Origin: Hoeflea marina
Lineage (GTDB): Bacteria; Pseudomonadota; Alphaproteobacteria; Rhizobiales; Rhizobiaceae
DNA length: 64,000 bases
Direction of reading: 5' to 3'
NCBI RefSeq assembly: GCF_003182275.1
Contig: NZ_QGTR01000003.1
Coordinates: 310,001 to 374,000, forward strand
The position numbers were made by a program, and so were the translations under genes. The notes beneath the pieces are model-generated. The model had not been told where the DNA came from. It ran no database searches and saw only the letters and a program-made list of their open reading frames with translations. Positions 10,254-18,250 of this stretch are shown one piece after another (within the stretch, counting starts at the first letter, position 1; every line of letters starts with the position of its first letter).

Positions 10254-10558
10254 TTCGACAGAACACGCGCCTGATGACGGGCAAACGCATCGCGTAGGTT
10301 AGGTGTCGCAGACGACGGCGTATCGAGCGCGTCAAAGAATGCGGCATGATCGATCGGCTCAAGAAGTGTTCGCTCATGCGCGGCTATTGTTTCGAGCGCG
10401 GAAGCGTAGGCCGCAGTCATCGTGAAGACACTGTCATCGACGCCGCTGAGCGCCGCCGCCCGCTGGATCGCCTGCTTGATATGCGGCTTGGTGCGGAAAT
10501 TCATCCGCTCGCTTGCGCGCTCGGCGATATTGCTGGTGCTTTTGTCTGAGGTGACCAT
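10250..10558 (-). CDS. DUF1778 ribbon-helix-helix antitoxin
   Basis: A protein of about 102 residues with the DUF1778 pattern: an N-terminal ribbon-helix-helix segment (ERMNFRTKPHIKQAIQRAA) for DNA binding and dimerisation, followed by a helical toxin-neutralising tail (TAAYASALETIAAHERT, then ALDTPSSATPNLRDAFARHQ). The start is placed at the ATG at 10558 (MVTSDKST) because it gives the usual family length; ATG at 10564 is equally possible. It overlaps the downstream toxin gene by 4 bases and probably autorepresses through the inverted repeat just upstream. Confidence 0.86.
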   Translation of the reverse strand: MVTSDKSTSNIAERASERMNFRTKPHIKQAIQRAAALSGVDDSVFTMTAAYASALETIAAHERTLLEPIDHAAFFDALDTPSSATPNLRDAFARHQARVLSK

Positions 10559-10569
10559 GGCCATCAACA

Positions 10570-10590
10570 TGTACGCCGGAATGACGTACA
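10570..10590. promoter_or_regulatory. Inverted repeat upstream of the DUF1778 antitoxin, probable operator
   Basis: TGTACG (10570-10575) and CGTACA (10585-10590) form a perfect 6-bp inverted repeat with a 9-base spacer, 12 bases before the antitoxin start. Ribbon-helix-helix antitoxins usually autoregulate by binding such repeats at their own promoter. Direct proof would need a binding assay. Confidence 0.6.
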
Positions 10591-10788
10591 TTTTATGTTC
10601 CATGCTCGCTTGCGGCACGGCTTGGACATCGGACATCGGCCAAAGACCGGGACGTGCCGAGGCAACGACCGGTGCGTGCCGGAAAAGCCGAATTCATGCC
10701 TCTCGGCAGTCGTCATTGGCAGCACCGCCCGCCTTGTCAAAGCGGCGCAAGGCAAATACTCCAGTGTGAGCAATTCGAGCGGGGCCAA

Positions 10789-11715
10789 ATGGCAAACGAG
10801 ACACCAAGCAATGACGGCGACACCGGGCACCAGACGAGCGGACGCAGCTACCGCATCGGTCAGGCGGTGATTGCGGCGCGGCCGCTCGACCCCGGCCTGC
10901 ATCTGGTGGCAACCCCGATCGGCAATCTCGGCGACATGACGCTGCGCGCCCTGGAGACGCTTGCCTCGGCCGACATCATCGCCTGCGAGGACACCCGCGT
11001 CTCCCGCGTGCTGCTCGACCGCTACGGCATTTCCACTCGACCCTATGCCTATCACGAGCACAACGCCGACACCGTCGGCCCGAAGCTGATGGAGGCGCTA
11101 GCCGCCGGCAAGAGCGTGGCGCTGATCTCGGACGCCGGCACGCCGCTGGTCTCCGATCCCGGCTACCGGCTGGCGCAGACGGCTATAGCCGCCGACATTG
11201 CGGTGATCCCGGTGCCGGGCGCCTCGGCGCCGATGGCGGCGCTCGTCGCCTCGGGCCTGCCCAATGACGCCTTCCTGTTCGGCGGCTTCCTGCCGGGCAA
11301 GGACAAGGCGCGGCGCGAGCGGCTGGCGCAGTTCGGCGCGGTTGCTGCGACGCTGATGTTCTTCGAAAGCCCCAACCGCATCGGCGCGACGCTGAAGGCG
11401 GCGAGCGAGGTGCTGGGCGGAGACCGCCGCGCGGCCGTCTGCCGGGAACTGACCAAGACATTCGAGGAAATCCGCCGCGGTACGCTTGCAGAACTTGCCG
11501 CGCACTACGCCGACGAGAATGTCAGGGGCGAGATCGTGCTTGCCATCGGCCCGGGCATTGCCGCGACGGTGACCGAGGACGACATCGAGGCGGTGCTCGA
11601 CAAGCTCGCCGCCTCACTATCTACCGCGCAGGCAGCGACGGAAGCGGCCCGGCTCACCGGCCTGCCGCGCAAGGACCTCTACCAGCGCCTGCTTGACCGC
11701 AAGGCAGCGGGGTGA
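10789..11715 (+). CDS. rsmI: 16S rRNA (cytidine-2'-O)-methyltransferase RsmI
   Basis: RsmI methylates the 2'-OH of C1402 of 16S rRNA using SAM. The 308-residue product shows the tetrapyrrole-methylase fold motifs: [17 protein letters not shown] near residue 35, [31 protein letters not shown], and [18 protein letters not shown]. The ATG at 10789 (MANETPS) is chosen over an upstream ATG at 10654 because the intervening residues look non-coding. A possible promoter (TTGTCA at 10734, 17-base spacer, TACTCC at 10757) lies just upstream, which would fit a fresh transcription start after the toxin-antitoxin insertion. yraN overlaps its stop. Confidence 0.95.
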   Translation: MANETPSNDGDTGHQTSGRSYRIGQAVIAARPLDPGLHLVATPIGNLGDMTLRALETLASADIIACEDTRVSRVLLDRYGISTRPYAYHEHNADTVGPKLMEALAAGKSVALISDAGTPLVSDPGYRLAQTAIAADIAVIPVPGASAPMAALVASGLPNDAFLFGGFLPGKDKARRERLAQFGAVAATLMFFESPNRIGATLKAASEVLGGDRRAAVCRELTKTFEEIRRGTLAELAAHYADENVRGEIVLAIGPGIAATVTEDDIEAVLDKLAASLSTAQAATEAARLTGLPRKDLYQRLLDRKAAG

Positions 11716-12092
11716 GCGCGGGCGGCGGCAAGGGGCAATTCGACCCGCGCCGGCGCAAGGCCGAACGCCGCGGCCATCGCGCCGAAACCCTCGCCGCCCT
11801 CGCACTCATCGTCAAGGGCTACCGCATCGTCGCCCGTCGTTACAAGACGCCGCTGGGCGAGATCGACCTGATCGCCCGTCGCGGCGATCTCGTGGCCTTC
11901 GTCGAGGTCAAGGCGCGGAGCGACTGGCAGGCGGGCTTCGACGCCGTCTCGCACGCGACGCAGCGCCGCATCATCGCCGCCGGCGACCTCTGGCTCGGTC
12001 GCCAGCGCGACGCCGCCCGGCTCAGCCTGCGCAACGACATCGTCGTCGTCCGACCCTGGCGCTGGCCGCTGCACTATCCCGATGCTTTCTGA
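11712..12092 (+). CDS. yraN: YraN family protein (UPF0102), endonuclease-like
   Basis: A 126-residue member of UPF0102, a Holliday-junction-resolvase-like PD-(D/E)XK fold family. The core pattern [22 protein letters not shown] (here split as [15 protein letters not shown] and VEVKAR) supplies the Asp, Glu and Lys of the nuclease-like site, near residues 50-70. The GTG start at 11712 overlaps the rsmI TGA. In related rhizobia this gene is followed by gshB; here roughly 11 kb of TRAP transporter and signalling genes intervene. Biological function of the family is not established. Confidence 0.9.
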   Translation: MSAGGGKGQFDPRRRKAERRGHRAETLAALALIVKGYRIVARRYKTPLGEIDLIARRGDLVAFVEVKARSDWQAGFDAVSHATQRRIIAAGDLWLGRQRDAARLSLRNDIVVVRPWRWPLHYPDAF

Positions 12093-12127
12093 CGCTCCTG
12101 CCGGCCATCCCGACCTTCCACCTCCGC

Positions 12128-12272
12128 TTGATACCGCTACCACGAGGAGAATCACCACTTCTCATCCATTTTTCACCTGAGCCACAATTGTGGACGCTGC
12201 ATAATTTCAATGCAATCCGGCGCGGCCCATAGCCTGCGAAGGGCGTCTGCCGGTTTTTTGACACCGCTACCA
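12128..12272 (+). promoter_or_regulatory. Paired LacI-operator-like repeats upstream of dctP
   Basis: TTGATACCGCTACCA (12128-12142) and TTGACACCGCTACCA (12258-12272) differ at one base. Each contains an imperfect palindrome with a central CG (TGAYACCG / CTACCA), the arrangement typical of LacI-family operators. Two sites 130 bp apart would suit DNA looping. No LacI-type gene is adjacent, so the regulator would be encoded elsewhere. Confidence 0.35.
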
Positions 12273-12468
12273 TGGAACGAGGCAAGCCTTTCCATTAGTC
12301 TTTCGTCTAAGCTGCCGGGTTGACGAAGAGGCCGGCAACCCGCCCTGACGGGGAGCGTTGCCCCCCGATAATACAATGTTTTTTCGCTTTAAACCGACGC
12401 CTTGACACCGACCGCGCCAGACGAAACCGGCGGTTCCGATGCCAGAAAACGGCGGCCGCATTGTTGAA

Positions 12469-12485
12469 CATGGATGTGATCCATG
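12469..12485. promoter_or_regulatory. 17-bp hyphenated palindrome upstream of dctP
   Basis: CATGGAT-GTG-ATCCATG is a perfect 7-bp inverted repeat with a 3-base centre, 80 bases before the dctP start. Its position and symmetry suggest a binding site for a dimeric regulator of the TRAP operon; the regulator is unknown. Confidence 0.45.
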
Positions 12486-12564
12486 CGCATCATCGGCCAG
12501 CAGCCGGGGGGCTTGATGCCCCTCCCGGCAAATCGACTGTGCATCAACCGATGGGAGAGAGAGA

Positions 12565-13590
12565 ATGAGATTCATCAACACGCTTGCAGGGCTGGCCGTC
12601 GTGACCGCTTCGGTCCTGACGCTGTCCGGCGCAGCACTTGCCGCGGACTATGACTGGACATTCCAGACTTCGGAGACAGCAGGCGAGCCCGGCTTCATCA
12701 ACAAGCAGAAATGGGCAGAAAATGTCGGCGTTCTGTCCGGCGGCCGAATCAACATCGAGATCCTGCCGATCGGCTCGGTCGTTCCGCACACCGACACGCT
12801 GGAAGCGGTGGGCTCCGGCATCCTGCAGGGGCATCTGACCGATCCGAGCTACTTTGCCGGCAAGGACCCGGCCTTCGCGATGATGGGCAACCTGGTGGGC
12901 GCATGGAGCGATCCGTTCGAACTCCTGGGCTTCATGCAGTCCGGCGGCGGCAACGAGCTCTATTCGGAGTTGGTCGAGCCCTATGGCGTCCACTTCATCG
13001 GCGCGGCGGCGACCGAACCCGAGGCCTTCGTGTCCAGCGTGCCGATCCGCACCGTGGAAGACTTGAAGGGCGTCAAGCTGCGGGCTCCGGAAGGCATGGT
13101 CTTCGAGATCTTCTCCAAGGCCGGCGCCTCGCCGGTGGCCCTTCCCGGCTCGGAAATCTTCTCCGCGCTCGACAAGGGCGTGGTCCAGGCAGCCGACAAC
13201 ACGGTGTTTGCCACCAACCAGGCGCTGGGCATGAACGACATCGCCCACTACCCGCTCTATCCGGGCTTTCACTCGCTGCCGCTGATCGACATCTCCATGA
13301 ACAAGGAGATCTGGGACGGGCTGCCCGAAGACCTGAAGGCGATCCTGAACGCGTCGGTCAACAAGTTCTGCTTCGATCACATCTATTCCGTGCGCAAGCT
13401 TGATGCCGAGGCGGTCACCAAGGCGAAGGCCAATCCGGAAATCGAGATCATCAACTGGTCCGGTGACGAACGCGCCAAGTTCCGCCGCATCGCACAGGAC
13501 GAGTGGAAGGTCTGGGCCGGCAAGTCGGATATGACCCAGCGCTACTACGACGCGGTCACGACCTACCTCACGGGCCGCAACCTGCTCTGA
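12565..13590 (+). CDS. TRAP transporter substrate-binding protein, DctP family
   Basis: Periplasmic solute receptor of a tripartite ATP-independent transporter, 341 residues. The first 27 residues form a Sec signal peptide ending ALA before ADYDW. The body has the family features: a conserved LRAPEGM motif (about residue 172), where the Arg normally salt-bridges the substrate carboxylate, and the following GSEIFSALDKGVVQAADN region. This resembles the DctP/TakP subgroup that binds 2-oxo or hydroxy carboxylates, but the substrate is uncertain. A GGGAGAGAG ribosome site precedes the ATG. It heads a dctP-dctQ-dctM operon with all three components present. Confidence 0.93.
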   Translation: MRFINTLAGLAVVTASVLTLSGAALAADYDWTFQTSETAGEPGFINKQKWAENVGVLSGGRINIEILPIGSVVPHTDTLEAVGSGILQGHLTDPSYFAGKDPAFAMMGNLVGAWSDPFELLGFMQSGGGNELYSELVEPYGVHFIGAAATEPEAFVSSVPIRTVEDLKGVKLRAPEGMVFEIFSKAGASPVALPGSEIFSALDKGVVQAADNTVFATNQALGMNDIAHYPLYPGFHSLPLIDISMNKEIWDGLPEDLKAILNASVNKFCFDHIYSVRKLDAEAVTKAKANPEIEIINWSGDERAKFRRIAQDEWKVWAGKSDMTQRYYDAVTTYLTGRNLL

Positions 13591-13652
13591 ACCTGACTTC
13601 CGCGCCCGGCGATCATCGCCCGGGCGCGGTTCACCGATACCGGGAGATAAAG

Positions 13653-14231
13653 ATGGCCGACATTCTCGAGTTGGAAGAGCGCGCCGAAAGCGGGGAGATC
13701 GAAACCCGCAGCGGGCTCGACAGGGCGGTTGCCGGCTCCACCAAATTCTTCGCCTGGGCCATCTTCCTGGCCTTCCTGGTCACGGTCTTCGAAGTGATCT
13801 CGCGCTATGTCTTCGACGCCCCGACATTCTGGGCCCACGAAAGCACAACCTTCCTGATTGCGGCCATCTTCCTGGTGGGCGGTCCGATCGCCCTGGCCCG
13901 CGACAGGCATATCCGCGTGCGCATGTTCTACGACACCGTGTCGCCGGCCGGCCGCCGCTGGCTCGACATCGTCAACTCCGCCATCGCGCTCGTGTTCTTC
14001 GCGGGCCTCGCCTACGCGGGCTGGATCATGTCCTGGAAGGCCACCCACACGCCCACGGGAGAGATTCACCTGGAGGGAACGGGGACATCGTGGAACCCGC
14101 CGACGCCGGCCCTGCTCAAGATGCTGGTGCTCATCTGCGTCGTGGTGATGTTCGCCCAGACCGTCATGCACCTGATCGCCGCATTGCGCCGCGATGTTTC
14201 GCCGCCGACCGACTCCAGCGGAGAGAATTGA
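13653..14231 (+). CDS. TRAP transporter small permease, DctQ family
   Basis: The 192-residue small membrane subunit links the receptor to the large permease. Four hydrophobic helices are apparent (about residues 30-50, 65-82, 108-128 and 150-175), with the typical RYVFDAPTFWAHE and ARDRHIRV segments between helices. The ATG at 13653 follows a GGGAG ribosome site; longer versions in frame run back into dctP and were rejected. It lies 62 bases after dctP and 2 bases before the dctM start. Confidence 0.93.
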   Translation: MADILELEERAESGEIETRSGLDRAVAGSTKFFAWAIFLAFLVTVFEVISRYVFDAPTFWAHESTTFLIAAIFLVGGPIALARDRHIRVRMFYDTVSPAGRRWLDIVNSAIALVFFAGLAYAGWIMSWKATHTPTGEIHLEGTGTSWNPPTPALLKMLVLICVVVMFAQTVMHLIAALRRDVSPPTDSSGEN

Positions 14232-14233
14232 TC

Positions 14234-15547
14234 ATGGGCCTGAGCGCGCTTGGCATCGAATACGGATCCTACGTCCTGGTGGCCGCGATCTTCCTGCTTC
14301 TTCTCACCGGCCAGCCGCTGGCCTGGGTCACCGGGCTGGTGGCGCTGATCTTCACGTTCGGCTGGTTCGGCGGCAGCGCCCTGCCGCTGGTCACCGCCCG
14401 CATCTTCGGCTTCATCACGGAATACTCGCTGGTCGCCATTCCCATGTTCATCCTGATGGCGGCGCTGCTCGACCGGTCCGGCATCGCCAAGGACCTGTTC
14501 AACGGCATGCGCGTGCTGGCGGGGCGACTTCCCGGCGGCGTTGCCGTGCAGACGCTGATCGTCGCGATCCTGATGGCAGCCATGTCCGGCGTCATCGGCG
14601 GAGAGATCGTGCTGCTCGGCATCCTGGCGCTGCCGCAGATGCTGCGGCTCGGCTACGACCGCAACCTGTCGATCGGCGTGGTCTGCGCCGGCGGATCGCT
14701 CGGCACGATGATGCCGCCCTCGATCGTGCTGATCATCTACGGCCTGGTGGCGAGCGTCTCGATCGCCGATCTCTTCGTCGCCGCCATCACGCCGGCGCTG
14801 CTGCTCCTGGCCTTCTATGTCGGCTATGTGCTGATCCTCTGCCTGCGCAATCCGCAGCTCGGTCCGCCGATGTCGAGGGCGGAACTGGCCGAGGAATCGG
14901 TGGGAAGCGCCATCCGCTCGATCATCGCGCCGATGTTCATCGTGGTGGCCGTGCTCGGCTCGATCTACGGCGGCGTTGCCTCCATCACCGAAGCCGCGGC
15001 GCTCGGCGTCTCGGCCGTGCTGGTGATTGCCCTGCTGCGCCGCGAATTGACGGTGAAAACGCTGCAGGACAGCCTGGTGCACACGCTTGAAACCTGCGGC
15101 ATGATCATCTGGATCGGAATTGCCGCGGCCGTGCTGGTGGGCGTCTACAACCTTATGGGCGGCAACCGCTTTGTCGCCGCCGCCATCCTCGGCATCGACG
15201 CGCCGCCGGTGGTGATCATCATGGTGATGATGCTCATACTGCTGGTGCTCGGCATGTTCCTTGACTGGATCGGCATTGCACTGCTGACGCTGCCGATCTT
15301 CGTGCCCATCGTCGTCCAACTGGGCTACGATCCGATCTGGTTCGGCATCCTGTTCGCGGTCAACATGCAGGTGTCTTACCTGACACCGCCCTTCGGGCCT
15401 GCCGCCTTCTACCTCAAGAGCGTTGCACCGAAGGAGATCACGCTCAAGCACATCTACACCGCGCTGCTGCCCTTCATCGCGCTGCAATTGGTGGTGCTGG
15501 CGATCATCCTGTTCTACCCGCCGATCGCCACCTGGCCGGTGAACTGA
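14234..15547 (+). CDS. TRAP transporter large permease, DctM family
   Basis: The 437-residue large subunit forms the sodium-coupled transport path. About twelve to thirteen hydrophobic helices are present, together with DctM motifs such as PMFILMAALLDRSGIAKDLF, MSGVIGGEIVLLG and GGSLGTMMPPSIVLIIYGL in the first half and LGMFLDWIGIALLTLPIFVP in the second. Its ATG at 14234 lies immediately after the dctQ stop, indicating coupled translation. It is convergent with the downstream signalling operon; no strong plus-strand terminator is evident in the 116-base gap. Confidence 0.95.
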   Translation: MGLSALGIEYGSYVLVAAIFLLLLTGQPLAWVTGLVALIFTFGWFGGSALPLVTARIFGFITEYSLVAIPMFILMAALLDRSGIAKDLFNGMRVLAGRLPGGVAVQTLIVAILMAAMSGVIGGEIVLLGILALPQMLRLGYDRNLSIGVVCAGGSLGTMMPPSIVLIIYGLVASVSIADLFVAAITPALLLLAFYVGYVLILCLRNPQLGPPMSRAELAEESVGSAIRSIIAPMFIVVAVLGSIYGGVASITEAAALGVSAVLVIALLRRELTVKTLQDSLVHTLETCGMIIWIGIAAAVLVGVYNLMGGNRFVAAAILGIDAPPVVIIMVMMLILLVLGMFLDWIGIALLTLPIFVPIVVQLGYDPIWFGILFAVNMQVSYLTPPFGPAAFYLKSVAPKEITLKHIYTALLPFIALQLVVLAIILFYPPIATWPVN

Positions 15548-15570
15548 GGAGACGAGCGGGCTGGCGAGGG

Positions 15571-15588
15571 AAAAGGGGCCTCAGCCCC
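15571..15588 (-). terminator. Terminator for the CheR/CheB/kinase operon
   Basis: Read on the minus strand, GGGGC-TGAG-GCCCC is followed directly by TTTT, 76 bases past the stop of the last gene of the signalling operon. The stem is only 5 bp but pure GC, so it may terminate that operon; the plus strand lacks a T tract. Confidence 0.5.
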
Positions 15589-15663
15589 GGCAGAAAGCTG
15601 AACGGCGGCCCGCCCGAGCCTGCGCAGCGGCATCGATCATGCATTGCCGGGCCGGCCGGCGAC

Positions 15664-16851
15664 CTACCCCTCCAGGGTTTCAGCCGAAAGGACCGTTACC
15701 GGCGGGAGATCGTGATCCGGCGGGCTGCCCCTGGGTATTTCCAGCGCGAACACGCTGCCTCTGCCCGGGCCGTCGCTCCAGACGGCGACATCGCCGCCGT
15801 GCAGTTCCATGAGCTGCTTGACGAGAGCAAGACCGATCCCAAGCCCGCCGTGGGCGTGATGGCGATGCTCTTCGATCTGCTCGAACATCCGGAAGATCGC
15901 CTTTGACCCCTCGGGCGACAGGCCCAGCCCATTGTCGGCCACAGCGACGCGGTAGGTTTTTTCCAGCACCTCGACAGAGACCTGGATACGGCCACCGCTC
16001 GGCGTGTACTTGGCAGCATTGTTAAGCAGGTTTGAAACGCATTGGGTTATGCGCACCCGGTCGGCCCAGACTTCGCAGGGCTTCTCCGGCGCGGTGAGCT
16101 CGACCGTGTGCTGCTTTTCCTCGATCGTCGCCCTCGTCATTTCCAGGGCTATGGAGACGGCGGCCTTGAGGTCGAACAGACTTTTTGACAGATTGATCTT
16201 GCCCTGCGTGATCCGTGAAATGTCGAGGAGATCATCGACCAGCCGGATGATGTGCGACATCTGCTCCTGCATCAGGCCGCTGATCTGCTCAGCCTTCTCG
16301 GAATCGGGCCTGCGGAAGAGCAGCTTCATGCCGCCATGCAGGGCGGCAAGCGGGTTGCGCAATTCGTGGACGAGAATGGCAAGGAACTCGTTTTTCCGCG
16401 TGTCGGCCAGTTGCAGGGCCTGCGCCTGTTCCTGCAGGATGTCTCGCTGCTCGGCGATCATCTGGCGCTGGCGGTAAATCTCGACAAACACCTCCGCCTT
16501 GCTGCGGAGGATGTCGGCCTCGATCGGCTTCTGGATGAAGTCGACCGCACCTGCCTCGTAGCCCTGGAAACGACGCTCGGCGCTATGGCTCCCCGCTGTC
16601 ACGAAGATGATCGGGATCCGGCGCGTTCGCTCGTTGCCGCGCATGAGCTCGGCGAGCTCGAAACCATTGAGTCCCGGCATCTGCACATCGATCAGCGCCA
16701 GGGCGACGTCATGGTGCAGCAGGAGTTCGAGGGCTTCGTCGCCAGACCTTGCCATCAGCAGCGTGAGGTCATCGCGGCGCAGCAGTGCCTCGAGAGACAG
16801 GAGGTTCTCGGAGAGATCGTCAACGAGAAGAAATTTGACGGGCGTTGTCAT
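15664..16851 (-). CDS. Response regulator receiver - histidine kinase protein
   Basis: A 395-residue soluble protein with an N-terminal REC domain (residues 1-125; phospho-acceptor Asp55 in LALIDVQMPG, Lys108 in IQKPI) followed by a short coiled coil and a HisKA domain with the phospho-His162 in VHELRNPLAALHG, then a HATPase domain (ITQCVSNLLNNAAKYTP, DNGLGLSP, GGLGIGLALVKQLMELHGG). No transmembrane or PAS domain is present. REC-before-kinase architecture suggests it is controlled by phosphorylation from another kinase, plausibly the hybrid kinase at the head of the operon. Its ATG overlaps the cheB stop by 4 bases and it is the last gene of the four-gene unit. Confidence 0.9.
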   Translation of the reverse strand: MTTPVKFLLVDDLSENLLSLEALLRRDDLTLLMARSGDEALELLLHHDVALALIDVQMPGLNGFELAELMRGNERTRRIPIIFVTAGSHSAERRFQGYEAGAVDFIQKPIEADILRSKAEVFVEIYRQRQMIAEQRDILQEQAQALQLADTRKNEFLAILVHELRNPLAALHGGMKLLFRRPDSEKAEQISGLMQEQMSHIIRLVDDLLDISRITQGKINLSKSLFDLKAAVSIALEMTRATIEEKQHTVELTAPEKPCEVWADRVRITQCVSNLLNNAAKYTPSGGRIQVSVEVLEKTYRVAVADNGLGLSPEGSKAIFRMFEQIEEHRHHAHGGLGIGLALVKQLMELHGGDVAVWSDGPGRGSVFALEIPRGSPPDHDLPPVTVLSAETLEG

Positions 16852-17420
16852 TTGAAGTTGCTCGACAGGTAGGATGGGATTTCAGGCAGCGCAAGAATGC
16901 GGGCTTTGGGGCATGCCAGGATGGCTGCATCCGGCATGGTCCTTGCAAAAGCGGTCGAAGGGTCCTGGACGATGGCGGTGCCGCCGGAGTTTTCGATGGC
17001 CTGCAGGCCCCGGGCGCCATCATGGTTGGCGCCGGTCAGCACGATGCCGGTCAGACGATCGCCCCAGGCTTCCGCAGCGCTCTCAAAGGCCACATCGATG
17101 GAGGGACGTGAAAACAACACCTCCTCCTCGTTGGAGAGCGCGATGCTGGATCGGCCCTCCAGCAGCAGGTGATAGTTGGGCGGCGCGAAGTAGATCACGC
17201 CGGGTTCGACGGGTTCCTTGTCTTCGGCCTCTATGGCCCGAAGGCGGCATTTTTCATTGAAAATCTCGGCCAGCACACTGCGCTTCTTGGGTGGCAGGTG
17301 CACGATGACAAAGATCGGAAAGGGATAGCCGGCGGGAAGTGCCGGCAGAATAGAGGACAGCGCCTCGAGCGCACCGGCCGACGCGCCGATGATCACTGCC
17401 CCTTCCGGCGTTTTGCTCAT
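16848..17420 (-). CDS. Stand-alone CheB-type methylesterase
   Basis: A 190-residue protein made only of the CheB catalytic domain. The Ser-His-Asp triad is intact: Ser14 in GASAGA, His41 in VHLPPKK and Asp134 in TGANHDGA; the EPGVIYFAPPNYHLLLE segment is also typical. The receiver domain that gates chemotactic CheB is missing, so activity would not be controlled by phosphorylation of the enzyme itself. It overlaps cheR upstream and the REC-kinase downstream by 4 bases each. The esterase substrate is unknown because no chemoreceptor gene is present nearby. Confidence 0.9.
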   Translation of the reverse strand: MSKTPEGAVIIGASAGALEALSSILPALPAGYPFPIFVIVHLPPKKRSVLAEIFNEKCRLRAIEAEDKEPVEPGVIYFAPPNYHLLLEGRSSIALSNEEEVLFSRPSIDVAFESAAEAWGDRLTGIVLTGANHDGARGLQAIENSGGTAIVQDPSTAFARTMPDAAILACPKARILALPEIPSYLSSNFK

Positions 17421-18250
17421 GCCCGGGTCCTCTGGTAGATCTTTTCCTCACGCACGAATTCGCGGAAGCTGTCCGCATGGGTGGAAAAGCGCAGCGTCTC
17501 CTTGGCGCCGAGGCCCAGAAAGCCGTTGTGGGGGAGGGAATCCCGGAACAGACCGATAGCCCGGTCCTGCAACGGCCGGTCGAAATAGATCATCACGTTC
17601 CTGCAGGAGACAAACTGCATCTCACCGAACACCTGGTCGGTGACCAGGCTGTGATCGGAGAAGACCACATTGCGGCGGAGGCTCTTGTCCAGCGCACAGC
17701 GATTGTAGGCGGTGGTGTAATAGTCGGACAGGGAGGACTTTCCTCCGGCCTGCCGGTGGTTCTCGGTGAAGAGACGGACGCGCTCGATGTCGTAGACGCC
17801 GGTCTCCGCCTGGGCCAGGGCATCCGGGTTGATATCCGTCGCGTAGAACAGGGTCCGTTCTTCCAGCCCCTCTTCCCGGAACAGGATGACGAGGGAGTAG
17901 AGCTCTTCGCCGGCGCTGCATCCGGCAACCCAGATCTTGAGGGACGGGTAGGTGCGCAGATGCGGCACCACCTTCTGCCTTATCGCCAGGAAATAGGATG
18001 GATCCCGAAACATCTCGCTGACCTGGACGGTCAGGTAGCGCAGCATCCGCGGCAACATGTCCGGATCATGAAGAACATGCTCCTGCATGGCCGAAATCGT
18101 CGAGAAGCCCAGCTGCTCGCGCGCCTGGCGCAGCCGCCGCCGGATCGACGACATCGCGTAGTTGCGAAAATCGTAGTGATAGCGGTGATAAAGCGCCTCG
18201 AGCAGCAGGCGGATCTCGATGTCCTCGACCTTCTCGTACGTGTCGATCAT
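17417..18250 (-). CDS. CheR-type protein-glutamate O-methyltransferase
   Basis: A 277-residue SAM-dependent methyltransferase of the CheR family. The N-terminal helical domain ends with the TVQVSEMFRDPSYF motif (about residues 74-88), followed by the SAM-binding GCSAGEE (110-116), the acidic ATDINPDALAQA strand-loop, and the late QFVSCRNVMIYFDRPLQ motif, all characteristic. No TPR or other extension is present. Its start overlaps the hybrid kinase stop (ATGA) and its stop overlaps the CheB start, so the three products are probably made in fixed ratio. Its methylation target is not encoded as a recognisable MCP in this window. Confidence 0.92.
   Translation of the reverse strand: MIDTYEKVEDIEIRLLLEALYHRYHYDFRNYAMSSIRRRLRQAREQLGFSTISAMQEHVLHDPDMLPRMLRYLTVQVSEMFRDPSYFLAIRQKVVPHLRTYPSLKIWVAGCSAGEELYSLVILFREEGLEERTLFYATDINPDALAQAETGVYDIERVRLFTENHRQAGGKSSLSDYYTTAYNRCALDKSLRRNVVFSDHSLVTDQVFGEMQFVSCRNVMIYFDRPLQDRAIGLFRDSLPHNGFLGLGAKETLRFSTHADSFREFVREEKIYQRTRA

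Larger units (their letters stand above)
12093..12564. other. Intergenic region upstream of the TRAP operon with several palindromes
   Basis: No coding region was found in these 472 bases. Visible structures are a 12-bp perfect palindrome CCACAATTGTGG at 12182-12193, two copies of TTGAYACCGCTACCA at 12128-12142 and 12258-12272, a partial third TTGACACCG at 12402-12410, and a 17-bp hyphenated palindrome at 12469-12485. Base composition is lower in GC around 12160-12400 than in the flanking genes. Confidence 0.6.
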
